Of a stretch of DNA of 64,000 bases, positions 22,281 through 34,358 are shown in pieces. The DNA lies in the NCBI GenBank assembly GCA_030765055.1, contig CM060950.1, forward strand, positions 15,368,306-15,432,305, in the 5' to 3' direction. Position numbers and translations under genes: made by a program. The stretch is from Mantis religiosa (lineage: Eukaryota > Arthropoda > Insecta > Mantodea > Mantidae). The stretch's first letter is position 1, and each line of letters begins with the position of its first letter. A model generated the notes under the pieces. It was not told the origin of the DNA. It made no database searches and worked only from the letters and a program-made list of their open reading frames with translations.

Positions 22281-24105
22281 GTTCCATATAATCCAACAGG
22301 AACAACACCTCTGCTTTATAATTTGCAGGGACATTACATTTATAGAGATGATTACTTCGGTTAGCTGGTTTAATTGTCCTCTCTATGTTTATTCTCCGCA
22401 GTTTGAACTCTGGTTTGAATTGTGTTATGAAATCTACTGGCATAAATTTGTAAGAAAGTCACTATCAACAAAAAGCCTAAAAGTTTAAGTATTGCCAGTT
22501 ACATAGAAATCTGAAATACAGAAAAAATGTGCAAAAAGACATGTATTAGAAGCTCTAAATGAAGAGAAAAGTAGAGTGCTGCATTGTAGCTGCTACCTAA
22601 ACATCTGTAATAACCACAGGTTTATGTACACTTTGTGAATAATCACAATTATTTTCTACTGCAAATTCCTAAGGATTAAAAGTGAACAATCCCTTCAACT
22701 GTTTGGAGTAGAAGAAATATTACTTTTTGAATTTTAGGGAAGATGAAATTAGCAAATTAAAATAAAGGTTCTAAAATTAACTTCTGCATCTTGTATTTGT
22801 ATAAAAGTCAGCTTCCCTGGTTTTGAATTTAGTACAAATGTGTTTTAAGTGGCCAGTTCATGGAAATAGATATCAATCCTCAGAAATGGATTTACTGTAA
22901 ACCACCTGAGAATGGTTGACCATTATCTAAGTAGATTGACCAATAGAGTAACAATGGTAAATAAATGCAATCTGCTGTAAATCATGAGTATTTTGCTATT
23001 GAAGAGCATCAAACACTTTACGGAAATTTATGATGTGATTTAACTACCATAGATGATCATTCAGTTCACAATTTATATGAAAAATTTTATCTTATATTTG
23101 CTGTTAACATTAACTCACACAAAACTCTAATGCTGTGTTCCCTTAATGTAATAATGTATAAAAGGGTAATTGGTTCAGTATCAATAAAGTATCTTTTTAT
23201 TCAAATAAAATAATGTTCAACATTTTTCAATTTGAATTAAGGTGTTTATCCGTAATATTGTATGGTTGCCAACCACAAGAAGAAAAATATTATCAGGTGC
23301 GGATGAGTACTTACGTTTGTAGCTATCACATTTATAAGCAAAGAGCATTTAAAAATTAACTCTCTTTTAGTTTTTTTATTTTCATGATACCACAGTAATT
23401 TTTAGCTTATGTTAGCTTATATTAGCTTAATTTTTAGCTTATACATTCAGATTATATTTAAGTGTTAGAAGAACATATCTAACATGTTGATAATTTGTTT
23501 CCCTTAAGTGAAACATTGAATCCAACTTATTACATGAAGGAATTGGTTATTTATTTATCTTGAAGAATTAATTTTGACATTCGGCTCTCTAGGGTGATAT
23601 CCCTTTCAATCTTATATACAGACTTTCTGACTACAAATTGATTCATTATAATTTCAGATATACTCTGAAATAATAAAGAGCAAATTATTGGAGCAGGAAA
23701 CATTCAGAGAAAGAACAACTTAAACAACTAAATGCAGCAATTAAACCACACATCTGGGAAATTGTTTCAATTCTTAGAACTCAATAATTTTTCTCTATTT
23801 AAAATCATTGGAATTGTTTTGAAGTTCCACGGATAGCAGATTAATAGAATCATAGCAGGTTTGTATTGGTTTACTGTTGCCAAGCTAATTTATATTTTAC
23901 ATAAAAATGACCAATATATGCTCATCTTTAGAGTATTTACATATCACTCTGTTTAAAACTTTTGACATGTAAAGCTGTGCAAATCGATTATTTACAAACT
24001 GCAAGTAAAATGTAACAAATTTTTGTAAAAATTTGTGACAAATATCTTCTGAGCATTTTATAACGGTTTACTATATTTAAACTTCAACCAAAGAAGTATA
24101 TATGG
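22281..24105. other. Unassigned AT-rich DNA
   Basis: No coding domain, RNA gene or paralogous repeat was recognised. A TATAAAAGGG and AATAAAG pair at about 23157-23190 was noted but is not supported by any LTR termini. Confidence 0.5.
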
Positions 24106-24110
24106 ATTGT

Positions 24111-24181
24111 GCCTCTTTAGTCTGATGGTTAGCATTCTAGCCTTCATGTCCAGAAGTCTTTGGTTCAATTCCAGACCACAG
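24111..24181 (+). repeat. tRNA-Glu-like sequence (pseudo-tRNA or SINE head)
   Basis: GTCTGATGGTTAGCATTCTAG then CCTTCAT then GGTTCAATTCC follow the order and spacing of D-arm, anticodon loop (TTC) and T-loop of tRNA-Glu. The acceptor ends do not pair well, so a functional tRNA is unlikely. Confidence 0.45.
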
Positions 24182-24517
24182 ATGTTTTTAAATAACACTT
24201 ATTCCTCAGTTTCTTTTTGGTCTGGAATATAAATGATACCACAAATATGTCTGTGATTCAATGTTTAAGTACAAATGAAACACAGCATTGCAGTGCTAAT
24301 ATCCAACTTAACATATATCAATACAGTTTTGCTCATAAGCACTTTCTCCAAAGGCAAACACCACTGACATGGCTGGAGAGTTAAATGTGACGTATAATAA
24401 GGAACAAAACTGCAGGTTATCAAGCATTGTAAAAATGTATTCTGTAATTTTGGAATTATTGCTTCTCAGTACCAGAGGAAAAAAAATCAGTGTTCATATA
24501 TATAGCAGTGGACACTG

Positions 24518-26850
24518 TCATAAATTATAAAGGCTGGGATGGGTAAAGCGTGAATATTCCTCCCAAAAACTGAGGAAGGGTAATCTTTGAGAATATGCAA
24601 GACTACCACTATTCCCAAATATAATATAGTCGGTTAAAATGAACGAAGTTAGTACAATGATAATAGGCATCCTCAGGAGGTTCTGAAGGAATACTGAAGT
24701 TTCTCCATCTAAACGTGTGCAATTTAAACTTAACACTTTGTAGAAAGGAAAGAATGGGCATATTGAACCGGCTCCAGTACCAACATTATTTTGTAAGCTG
24801 GAACCGTCAATGTAAATATGGGGCCATTCAATGTCAATATATCATTAATTTATTATTTCTAGTCCCTTTTGTTTCAGGACATATGAAGATGTTTCAGATT
24901 TTGTAAATTCATCATATAAGTTTAGATTATGTTCAATATCAAACAGTTCTAAAGCGTTAATACCTGTTTGTAAGTTTTCTTGTAAGTAAAGAAGTTTAAT
25001 TTTTGTTTGATATTTTCGTCTTTACTAAGAAAACTTTGTTGAGATTTGAAGGACAGCTCTTATTTTTTTTTTCCAGTTACTATAAAGTAGCCTGATTAAT
25101 TTGTTATATTGTATCATGACTGCTTTTTCAGTGTCAACATTAGGTCTGTGATTATTTGTTAACATTTGTAGAGCACATACTTGTGATTCTTTTTTTGGCT
25201 TGTAATTTTACGTCCTCCAACATTAAGTCATATCAGATGGTTGTACCGGAGGCATTTGGTAGCTTCTGCTATTATACAATGAATCTGATTTTACAGAATA
25301 GCAAGTTACTCTATATTTACAGTAAGATATCTTCACAAATACGTAAGTGTTGGTTTAATATACATCATGTAAAAATGTCCTTAAAGTTTGTGTAGTGCTT
25401 CTCTATTTCCTGCCTGCCAGTCCCTTTATGGTGGTGAGCTATTCTCAGCTTTGCTGCATATATTATCAATGTGTTTTTTCCAAATTAATTTTGTATCAAA
25501 AGCAATGGTGCATATTTCGTTTTCTCTCTATAAATTTCCATGACATTATTGGATGTCCAATTTTTTAATATTATCAAAGATTGCTGTGCTACATTGATTA
25601 TTCCCTGACTTTTATTTATCGGTTTAGAATTCTATAACACTACTTCATATGCAACCATTAAGACTTTTGATTATATTTTTTGTAATTAAAAATTTTTGAG
25701 GGATACCGCAGTGTAGCTGGTGGTATTTTGATAATTTATCATTATATCTGGTGGAAATAAGTGTTGGATAATAAGTTTACTGCTCCAATGTAACATTTTT
25801 GCACAGATTTCTAAAATTTGAAATTTGTAGCCCCAAATAAAATCATAAGCTCCTTGAACGTCAATAAATATTCCAAGAGCGTCTTCGCTTTTATTAAATG
25901 CCTCTTAATGCCTTGACTAAGACTTAAAATCTGTTCTTTGTTCAATGGTATTTTCTAACTCCTGCTTGTTTTTTTGAAATTAGCTGATTATTTTCTAGAA
26001 ATCAATTTTATCGGCTGGAAATCTTTTCTCCATGAGATTTGCTAATGTTGTAAATGCCATTTGACAATAACTTGAAAAACTAACTGATTGTTTGCTTGGT
26101 TTCAAAATAGGTACTATTATTCCTTTCTTCTATTCATCTAATTCATCTATTCTATAACAAGTTACAGAGATTTAGAAGCCTTTAATGTTCCTTTTCATCC
26201 TAGATGATTGATGAATCCTGCATGTGTATTATCAGTACATGGAGGAGTTTTATTTTAAGTTATTATTTACAATGTTAAACTCTTCAATTTTTATTCATTA
26301 TTCAGTATACGATATTCAAGTTTAATGGTTGATTTTATAAATTCCTTAATGCTTTTCTGCAACACTTTTGTGCTCCTTTAGTATTAGCAGATAATTTAAT
26401 GTGTTAGTGTAGTATATATTAAATTTATTAACTATTTCATTGTCATTTGTAATTGTTTTATTGTTATAAATAAACGATATATAGGGATTGTTTTTCTTGT
26501 ATTCTATGTTATGTAAAATCTTTATGCTTATAGTTAATAGTTTCTATAGACCAAGCTCTGCAGACAGTTATTAAGATGTTCTCTTTTAGTGCTGTAAATT
26601 TCATTTTTGAACTGAGGACTCAATTTTCCAGAATTTAGTAACTTTTTTTTGATCTTTAGAGGTTTTTGCTATGGACCAAGTAACAAACTTTCAAATGCCA
26701 CCAATGTATAATTCCATACAGAAGATCATTGTTCTACCACTGAAGAGAACACAGCAGACAACAGCAAAACCAACAACAGATGATAATCAGAGCAGCAATT
26801 TTAAAAATTGAAGCAAAGGCTTCTGAAACTAGTCCGCCAAAAAATAAAAA
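24518..26850 (-). pseudogene. LINE-A (I-like, with RNase H), unit 1 copy
   Basis: Minus strand, high to low: the linker before RT with a PWW-N-like motif (about 26740, best seen in unit 2), PYISFIYNNKTITNDNEIVN (about 26430), KKGIIVPILKPSKQ (about 26110), motif A IFIDVQGAYDFIWGYK (about 25850), thumb remnants, then RNase H (24518-24840) with HIYIDGSSLQNNVGTGAG, RLDGET and LTDY, giving the D-E-D acidic set. Only this copy retains RNase H, because the other units break at the HVYIDSSS-like position. Stops and frameshifts occur throughout and the endonuclease domain is not seen. A 5'-truncated SINE-2 tail (about 25205-25245) is inserted in this copy alone. Confidence 0.85.
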
Positions 26851-27110
26851 TCTAAATGAGAGATTGTCAAACGTCACTACAAAGAATTTTTACAATTCAT
26901 ATAGTTAAAGCAACGTTCTCCTTGAACAGTTTTACAATTAATATGCCTAAATGGTAACTGTGCTAAGCCCCAGCTTTCCATTTTATGCTGTCCATATTTA
27001 TGAGGTATTTATCTTTAGCTACATACCACAAAATTTGTGCTGGCTTGACATACCATAAGTGATACTGTAGCTGATAGAGATACTTTGATAAGAACCTATC
27101 TTTTCCTTAC

Positions 27111-28136
27111 CTCCTGCTTCGAGACTTATGGCTGATCATTTGCGCTGAATACTGATGTTCCTGCAGAGGTGTTGTTGGCAGTGCTTGTGTTTTTGCTGGG
27201 AATACTACTTGCAAATCCCTCTTTGGTGTTGGTGATGGAGGTGTCGCTCTTCCAATAGCTTCAGCCAGTTTTACCTGACTGGTGGAAGAGAATGGATAAA
27301 AGGTTGTCTGAGAAGAGAACAAATCAGTAATTTGTAAGAATCGTTAATTACTTAGATGTGAGTACACGAACACATATACAATGCTGTGCATTACATTCAT
27401 TTGAATGTAACCAGTTTTACCTACATATTTTGAGGAAATTTAACTTGGAACTAAAAGAGTAGATACTCATCAAATTACATAATATTTTTTAATTTGATGA
27501 TATCTGTTACACTGATGAAACATTTGCCTTAAAATCTAAACATGTGTGAATTGTAAATATCAAGTGATCTAAGTGTGTTGTGAATGTTTGTTACAAATAA
27601 AAGTATTGTATATCACAGAAAGAGAAATTATTTTAGAAACAACCAAAGATGATAAAAAATATAATAGTGAAATTTAGATTTAAATGGGTCGATGAGACAT
27701 TAAAATTTGTTCTAAAGAAAACAGGTTTAAAGTAAGTTATTCAATGTCTATATCTGCATCTTGCAATTCCTAATTTAAAAGGTTTCACCTCACATTCCCC
27801 AGGAATGTTATTTTGTGCACAGTTTTGGGGAATTACAATATACAAATACCATTTATACATACAAAGCTGTAACATACTAAGGTTGCTATGTTGCACAGAT
27901 GGATACTTCCCTTCAGCACTTAAATAATTTTAAAATACCAAACTTAAATCAATACTTACAGTAAAATCAATGCCCCTTTTGACGTCATTAATGAGTAGTA
28001 TGTCCATATCTCAAATTAGTGAATCACTTTCATATTCTAGATCTGTGAGCTATTCTACAATGGAAGTGCCACAGCCAGCCTTGTAGCTTCTGTGACCAAT
28101 CTTCTGCATAACATTGCTCCTGCATTCTGGAAATTC
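27111..28136 (-). pseudogene. Two-exon gene remnant of unknown function, unit 1
   Basis: Exon A (27960-28136) has an acceptor-like ATATGTTTTAG before it and a donor ACT/GTAAGT after it. Exon B (27111-27307) has acceptor TTGTTCTCTTCTCAG and donor GAG/GTAAGG. Exon B reads TTFYPFSSTSQVKLAEAIGR, then a Pro-rich ATPPSPTPKRDLQVVFPAKT and an H/S/R-rich end. Exon A ends DVKRGIDFT in phase 0 with exon B. I do not recognise the protein. Exon A contains stops and a frameshift, so this copy is dead. The blocks recur in units 2, 3 and 5 with splice sites kept. Confidence 0.4.
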
Positions 28137-28759
28137 CTAAAACATATAATGATTTACTAAAACCTTGTGCAGCAACTTATTTGTGTTTTTCAAATTACCA
28201 TAAATAATATATGATGAACACAAGCAGTTGAAAAACTGTTAGTAATGAGCCCCAATACGTGATGGTGTTTCTGCAAAGAGCAGGTTGGAAAGTGTATATT
28301 GAATTCACGTGTGTGTTAAAATGTTCTGCTAATTAGTAATTATATATGCACCAATTGCTTGGTTTTTGCACAATACTTCATTAACCTTGTTTTTAATTTA
28401 CACGAATATAGTTTATGTGCAGCCATGTTGCGTTCCTCTAATCCGGTTGGTTAACACGAGCTAAAATACATTGGTGTGTGTTTTAAGGATGCTGCACTAA
28501 TTAGTAGTTATGAAGTTTTTTGAGCAACAATTCATTAATCTTGTTTTCAATTTATGTGATAACAGTTTACGTACAGTGACAGCTGGTTTTTGGTATGCCG
28601 TTTGGTGAACACAGGTCAAAATATCTGTTAAAAAAATGCTCTACAGATCAGCAATTATGTATGTGGCACTAGATTGCCTTTAGAGCACCATTTTATAACA
28701 CTACCAGAGGAGGCACCAGAAGATTTACTAGTCAGCCACGGATTTTCCCGGTCTGTGTC

Positions 28760-30000
28760 GTTTGCCACAGTACCTAGCTTGCAGCTTAACCTGCAAAATA
28801 ACTAACATGAATTTATGTTCTGCTGAGTGTCGGTTGCGGATAAGTTTGGTGTGTGGTTTGTGTAGGGATGTTGATATGGGAGGCTCCTGAAATTCGGAAG
28901 GCACTTGTTGTATAGCGTTTCCCCGTTAGGGAAGAAACGGTTTGCCACGTTTCACTCTTTTAATTGTGCGCTGCATAAAGCTTGAACCATCAGGGCAGTG
29001 ATGCTTAGAGCATCGGGGCTGGCTTTACCCACGAATGTCGTAGCCTGGATTTTGTCCTATTAATAGAGCAGTGACCCAGCTTTTGCGCTTGACGGATGCC
29101 ATTCACTACATCACGGCGACAAACGTTCTCTGAGGGAGGCATTTCGTTTAATGAAAATAATTACACAGAATTACCTTTAAAAATCCCAATACAAACTTTC
29201 CTAAAGCTAATTCCAAGAGCAGCTCTTTCCATTTGGTTTCCAATTTCTTGGCATCATCCTATGGAACGCGTTTGTCGTATCGTACTATGTAATTACTGCT
29301 GAAATAATCAAATGATATATTTTGCATTACTGCATTACTGCATTTCATGCATATCTTTGCATTAGCACTGTAATGAAGTGAAATACTGTCGTTGCCTTGA
29401 GAGCAGTGTAAACACAAAAAACACCCCTGCAAAGCGTAGGAGATTGTGATGCTTCGCCCGGAGTGCTTTACAATATGGTTTACCCCATCAATCGCCATAA
29501 CCAGAATGTACCCATCGCCAAACTTGTTCACGCTCAGTTGTTATCCATAAGAATAGCTGATAGCAATAATCTTAATCAGAAGCCACTATCGCTGGACGTT
29601 TTTCACAACTCCACCTGTACCGCAGCATGTTTCGGCCGATTCCATCACAAAGATGGATGACGAAACTTGGCAGCGAGAAATCAATACCAGCTTTCGGGTG
29701 TGTCTCTCAAACAATGCGGTGCTTAAAGCTATTAATGAGAATAATATGACATGGTGTCGGTAAATATGTGCCTGGCATATGGGTTTTAATTTTCATTATA
29801 TATAAAATTGTGTTTTTGGTTTATATTACACTTCTGGTTTATATAAAGCCCAAAGGTTACGTTAATTGTCTTTTTGAATATTTCACTATGTCCATATTTA
29901 AAGTGCAGCTTATTCGCTGTAACCACTTACACAAAAAACGGTACATATTGGTCATCCTTTTGAATTAACATATTTTAATTCTGGAGTACTCTCTGCGTTT
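28760..30000. repeat. Conserved middle block of unit 1 (unit 0-like)
   Basis: Homologous to 1-1065 and to the equivalent parts of units 2, 3 and 5. No family motif is recognised in any frame; short minus frames such as 29259-29531 are shared between copies but carry different breaks. It lacks the extra block seen at 455-540 and 48560-48690. Confidence 0.6.
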
Positions 30001-30529
30001 GGGGTCACCTTTCCCAGTATTGGAATTGCTGGCTTGGAAAGGCTTCGTATGTGGGCCAAGATGAACGGGGCATGTTTCAGAACTGCCTTAGAGATAACTC
30101 GGAAGTGGGTTGCTTATATAGCGTGGCGTTGGTGGTGCGGATATAGACGGATATGGTTTTTCCTAAGGATAACTTTTGCAGGGTTTGGAGATATTATAGT
30201 GTGGTATTGAAGGTGTTAACTAGGACCATACAGGTGTGCAGGACCACCTAAAGGAAGAAGGATTTGTGCAGGACTAACTTCGAGCGTAACTTTGGTTGTT
30301 TTCTTGTGAATATGGGGCCGCAGGACCTCCATCGCACTTTGTTAGCGTCATTTTTTTCAGCGGTTGGACAACAGCATTCTGCGTGTCAGCGTAATGCGGA
30401 GTGATTTGATTTGATAAACGATATTGCAATCTTAACCGGCCATGTCACATCCAGTGCAAATTGTGATATCATACTGGAAAATGAATCAGCTGGTATTTAT
30501 TTAATCGAATTTTAATTTCCAGTCACGTA

Positions 30530-31020
30530 GCCAAGAAAGGAAGTGGTCAATAATACTTTCTGCAAGTTCGAATCGAAAATTTTTATGTTGGTTGTAAATT
30601 ACAGTATCGTCCTCATACATATAAGAAGAAGTCATTTCCAAACAATAAATAGAGTGGCGGGGCATGGCAACAGCAGATGGTACGCTAGCCTCAGTGAACC
30701 TCTCCCGGGAGGAGGTGCCGTCAACCTGGACGCAGCGGCACCGATTTTCTACGAAGTTGTGCAGCAGCGGTAGTAAATTTCGAAGGCCAGTACTCTCTCG
30801 GTGCAGTTTATAAACAAGGCCGTTATGCCAGAACTAATCAACTGCAGCTTCTACGCCTTAAGTATCTCCAAAGTTTAAGCATCATCATCAAATTGCTCTG
30901 TCACGTCATCAGATAATTTTAAAATTTGCAATTCTCCTGAATGTCCTTTTCGAAAGCCAAGTTGTTAATTTTAAGGGTCCACAAGCGCCTAAACTTGTTT
31001 TAGAAGTCAAAAGACTTATA
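30530..31020 (-). pseudogene. LINE-B reverse transcriptase fragment, unit 1
   Basis: The minus strand carries the active-site box MYEDDTVIYN at about 30606-30620 (both catalytic Asp present), preceded by the VDG, FTEAG-type region before motif B and the FVYKL-like segment, and followed by the thumb FRFELAESI. It is a Jockey-like RT; PQG is degraded and frames shift. Upstream homology continues to about 31550 without recognisable motifs. Confidence 0.78.
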
Positions 31021-32329
31021 CTTTTCAGCAATTTACCAACAGTATAGAAGAGACTAATCGATAATAGCTTTAAGTTTGGCTGGTACTTTTGCCGTGCTTC
31101 AGGAGCATTATTACCTTGGCCCCTTTATCCAAGTGTTGGGGAAGTTGTTTTGCTGCAAACAGGCGTTGCATATCTTGGGTGAATTTAAAGATGTCTGGTG
31201 TGATCAGCTAGTCCAGCGCGTCTTATGCCGATATTAGCAGGGTGACAAGGCCCCCGACTTCTAGTCGGATGATACATCACACAAAGTACATTAGGACAAC
31301 AGGGAGGGACAACAGGTGTGAGGGATCGGGATTTTCACCGAGATGAGCTCTACCGTACTTCCCTGTCGGACGATTCCATGAGGCAGTGGGTGACGTAACT
31401 TGGCAACGCCAAATCAATAACAGCGTTGGGGTGTGTCTCGCAGAACATGAGAGTGCGAATAAGGCACTTATTAAAGCAAAAAGGCATGTTCTGCTGACGA
31501 CTTCAAAATAATACATCCTACTTTACTATCGTAGAATAAAGCACAACATTTCTCACATAAGCGAGTTAACTAGACCTAAATATGTAAAACTGTCTTGGAA
31601 ATATTACATTTCAAGCCTAAAAATACAGAATATGTGTTGCGATGACCTTACATAGAGTGCACAACACAAGACAGGCACCGCTAGATATTGTTCTACAAGA
31701 AACATTAATAAGAAATAATGGACCTTTAGATGAAATATTCCTATGGAATTTTTTGAGGGAATTTTGTAACTTTTGTATCCAATATTTACGTGGCAGAAGA
31801 ATTATATAAGGAAATAAAGTGTAGATAAGGTAAACTTAATTAATTATAAATCAAATGGGCTACTGAAGACTACTTGTCAGTTGTACTTCAAACACAATTT
31901 GACATCTACATTTATACGACCCTCTTAACTCGCTCTAATAATTATTAGTGCGGTAGATAGATTAAAATGTTTACTCTATTAACCATGTTACTTTAATCGA
32001 TTAATATATCGATTAATTGAGATATTATCTGTTCGAAAATTAGATGTAAGGATTATATAAAGTACTTAATACTCTCTATATTTAATTATTTATGAAACTT
32101 CTGAATATATAGATTCAAATTTCGTTTTGCATCAAGTGCACCTGCTTTATATATGTATTGCATTAGATCTACAATATTTTTGTAAGTAATTATTTAGTAG
32201 CGTATAATATCAGTATGAAACTGACATGCAAATAATAGTTTACATGCAGACTCACTTAGTCATTATTGTTTCATCCACGATTTAGAACATGTAAATACAT
32301 TCTCATGCTTTCAGTTATGTGGTGCTGTT

Positions 32330-34010
32330 CCTTTGGTGACAATATTGTCTGCATCACTGAACACACATTCACATAGATCCATCCGATTTAGCTGGTACAT
32401 ATAACTTCTTCGTTATGGATGATTTGTGTTTTTTTAGTTTTTACGTCCTCCAACGTTAGGTCATATCGGACGGTGAATGAAATGGGTGAAATGATGCTCA
32501 AATGTGTCCAGGGTCCATGGAGCTTACAGCTACCCGACACTCGTCTGTAAAGATAAGGGAAAACCCCGAAAAAGACCTCATCCAGGTAACTCAGCCTGAC
32601 CGAGATTCAAACTCGGGACCTCCTGAACGGGAGGCAGACATGCTACCATCTACGCTACTGAGGCGGGCTTGGCTGAAATGGATGAAAGAATTTGCTACTG
32701 AATAGAATGTGTCTTCCCCTTCGTGCTTACCATAGAGTTTTCTGAAAGCTTTTTCCATACTAATTCTCTTGTGGCTTTTGGACGATATTTCAATTATTTG
32801 AATGTCGGATGGAGAGCTTTAACTTCTTTGTAAATTTGTAATTTAGGCCAGCTATTACTTATTTCTGTTAACACTTCAACAAGAGTAGTTTTGAACCTGA
32901 TCACATACAGAGAATCTGAATCAGCGACTTTGAGACCTAACCTTACATAAGTCATTGCAGATAGCACAACACTTGCTACGACGTATTTAGATCCCCCAAG
33001 AAAGCCACAAATATCCAGTCAAGGTTTCAGACATTCAAACACTCTTTGTGTCATTTTCATTTCGATTTCAGTTAATAGAATAATATTTGAAGGTTGGCAA
33101 TTTAATATAGAACTGCTCTCTTAGCTGTGACAAGACTTTGAAACATAATACAAGTACTGTTCAATCGGGTTATTACGTCTTGTTTTAAGTTTCCTTGTGG
33201 AATATTCAGATCGTTCAACTGTTTAGACAGTTCATTTTCTAGGTACGGGTTGTGTTTAAAGTGGCTTTCTATTTTCCTGCATGTGCTAAGAATATCTATA
33301 GAAGCACTTTTAATCGCCTTATTGAAACTTTATTTTAAATATGAGCAGAACACCCAATACTGTCATATTTTGATTGATCAGTACCTAGTACATTATTCCT
33401 AGCATTGTCTGTACAAAGTGCAATTTCTCTAGTTTGCAAGTACTAATCATTTACAACCTGTTCGGACTGATTAGTACAAGTGAATTGCACTGTGGTTTTC
33501 AGTTACCTTTTTCACTTGCAACGTTGCACTGCAGAACTCCCAGTTAGAATCAATTCAGTGGACAGTAACACCTAAGTAACTTTGATTCGCTACTGAAGTT
33601 CAGAAATCACGGGTTAAGCTAACATATTCCACATAGCTTAGATCTTTAAATATCGTATAACTTCTCAATTCGTCTACTTACAGCATCCTTTGATTGTAGA
33701 CTATACGAAAAACCTCTTTTAATCCTTCATCTGAAACAATATTGATAGGTCGGCTATCCTTTACTATCCATTTTACGATTTTATTCGTTAATTGAGCTTC
33801 TTTGATGGAAGAAATCGGTTTGGCTATGAAATTATTTACATTGGACTGCGATGCCTCAGGAACAGTTGAAGATGACTCGTTAGCACTTTCAAATTGATGG
33901 GTGTGTTTGAAATGTTAATTCAAAATACTAGCGCTGCCACTATAACTAATTGATTTACCTTAAATTTTACAAAATCAATTGTGAATTCACTTAAGAGATA
34001 GGCGCTAGTT
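32330..34010 (-). pseudogene. BED-type hAT transposase remnant, unit 1
   Basis: It is read by comparison with unit 2. High to low: end of a BED zinc finger (HFKHTHP, about 33905), QLTNKIVKWIVKDS-like text, a TSVANQSYLG-like RNase-H-fold start, CSAHTLK-like text, QDVVTRLNST-like text (about 33180), the dimerisation region LHPTFKSLK-like (about 32800) and the C-terminal ECVFSDADNIVT (about 32340). Such proteins cut and paste hAT DNA transposons. A SINE-2 copy at 32423-32677 splits the C-terminus, and stops are present. A terminal-like TAGTGCGGTAGATAG near 31949, with TTAATCGATTAA repeats after it, may be the hAT end. Confidence 0.75.
32423..32677 (-). mobile_element. SINE-2, full-length copy in hAT, unit 1
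   Basis: tRNA-like head on the minus strand at 32592-32665 (box A TAGCGTAGATGGTAGCATG, box B GAGTTTGAATCTC), a body of about 150 bases, then the GGAGGACGTAAAAAC tail and an A-rich end. ATGGATGA flanks it at 32415-32422 and 32678-32685, an 8-bp target duplication. The insertion is also in unit 2 and so predates their duplication. Confidence 0.85.
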
Positions 34011-34076
34011 GTTGCCTTTCAAATTTCATTCCCATGGCAAAGCCACAGGCACAGTAAACAGCAAATAATGAATTTC

Positions 34077-34344
34077 TGATAGATAGAGTCAACATGAAAA
34101 ATTCAATGCCATAGCCCTTTTTTACTTTCTACCGGGGAAATACACGAGTCAAATGGACAATTTAATGTCAGGACGGCACGTTGGCCGTGGTAGCTCAATG
34201 GGTTAAAGCGACTGGATGGAAACCAGGAGATCCCTGGTTCAAATCCCGGCCATGACATTGAACTTTGCATGTTGGCTATTTATCAAAAACCTTAACCTAT
34301 ATACGGCTAGTGTGGAGAAATGAGTAATTTCCAGCTATTATCTA
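34077..34344 (+). mobile_element. SINE-1 with inverted 5' tail fragment, unit 1
   Basis: A minus-oriented tail piece (GAAAAATTCAATGCCATAG) leads into a plus-oriented SINE-1 whose tRNA-like head spans 34184-34257 (box A GGTAGCTCAATGGGTTAAAG, box B GGTTCAAATCCC). AAATAATGAATTTC is repeated at 34063-34076 and 34345-34358 (14 bp). Units 3 and 4 show the empty or unfilled region (for example about 54193-54215). Confidence 0.88.
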
Positions 34345-34358
34345 AAATAATGAATTTC

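Noticed and set aside
23150..23195. TATAAAAGGG followed by AATAAAG as a possible LTR core.
   Set aside because: No termini, target duplications or second copy; AT-rich DNA produces such motifs by chance.
26640..26850. A possible transmembrane exon (Cys-rich IICCCFCCCLL reading on the minus strand) belonging to the spliced gene remnant.
   Set aside because: The same stretch is followed by a PWW-N-like motif and a basic linker collinear with the region before RT in I-like LINEs, so it is better explained as LINE-A.
32502..32705. A frame MCPGSMELTATRHSS... repeated at 42959, which looks like a conserved small protein.
   Set aside because: It is antisense SINE-2 sequence; conservation follows the SINE and not codon structure.
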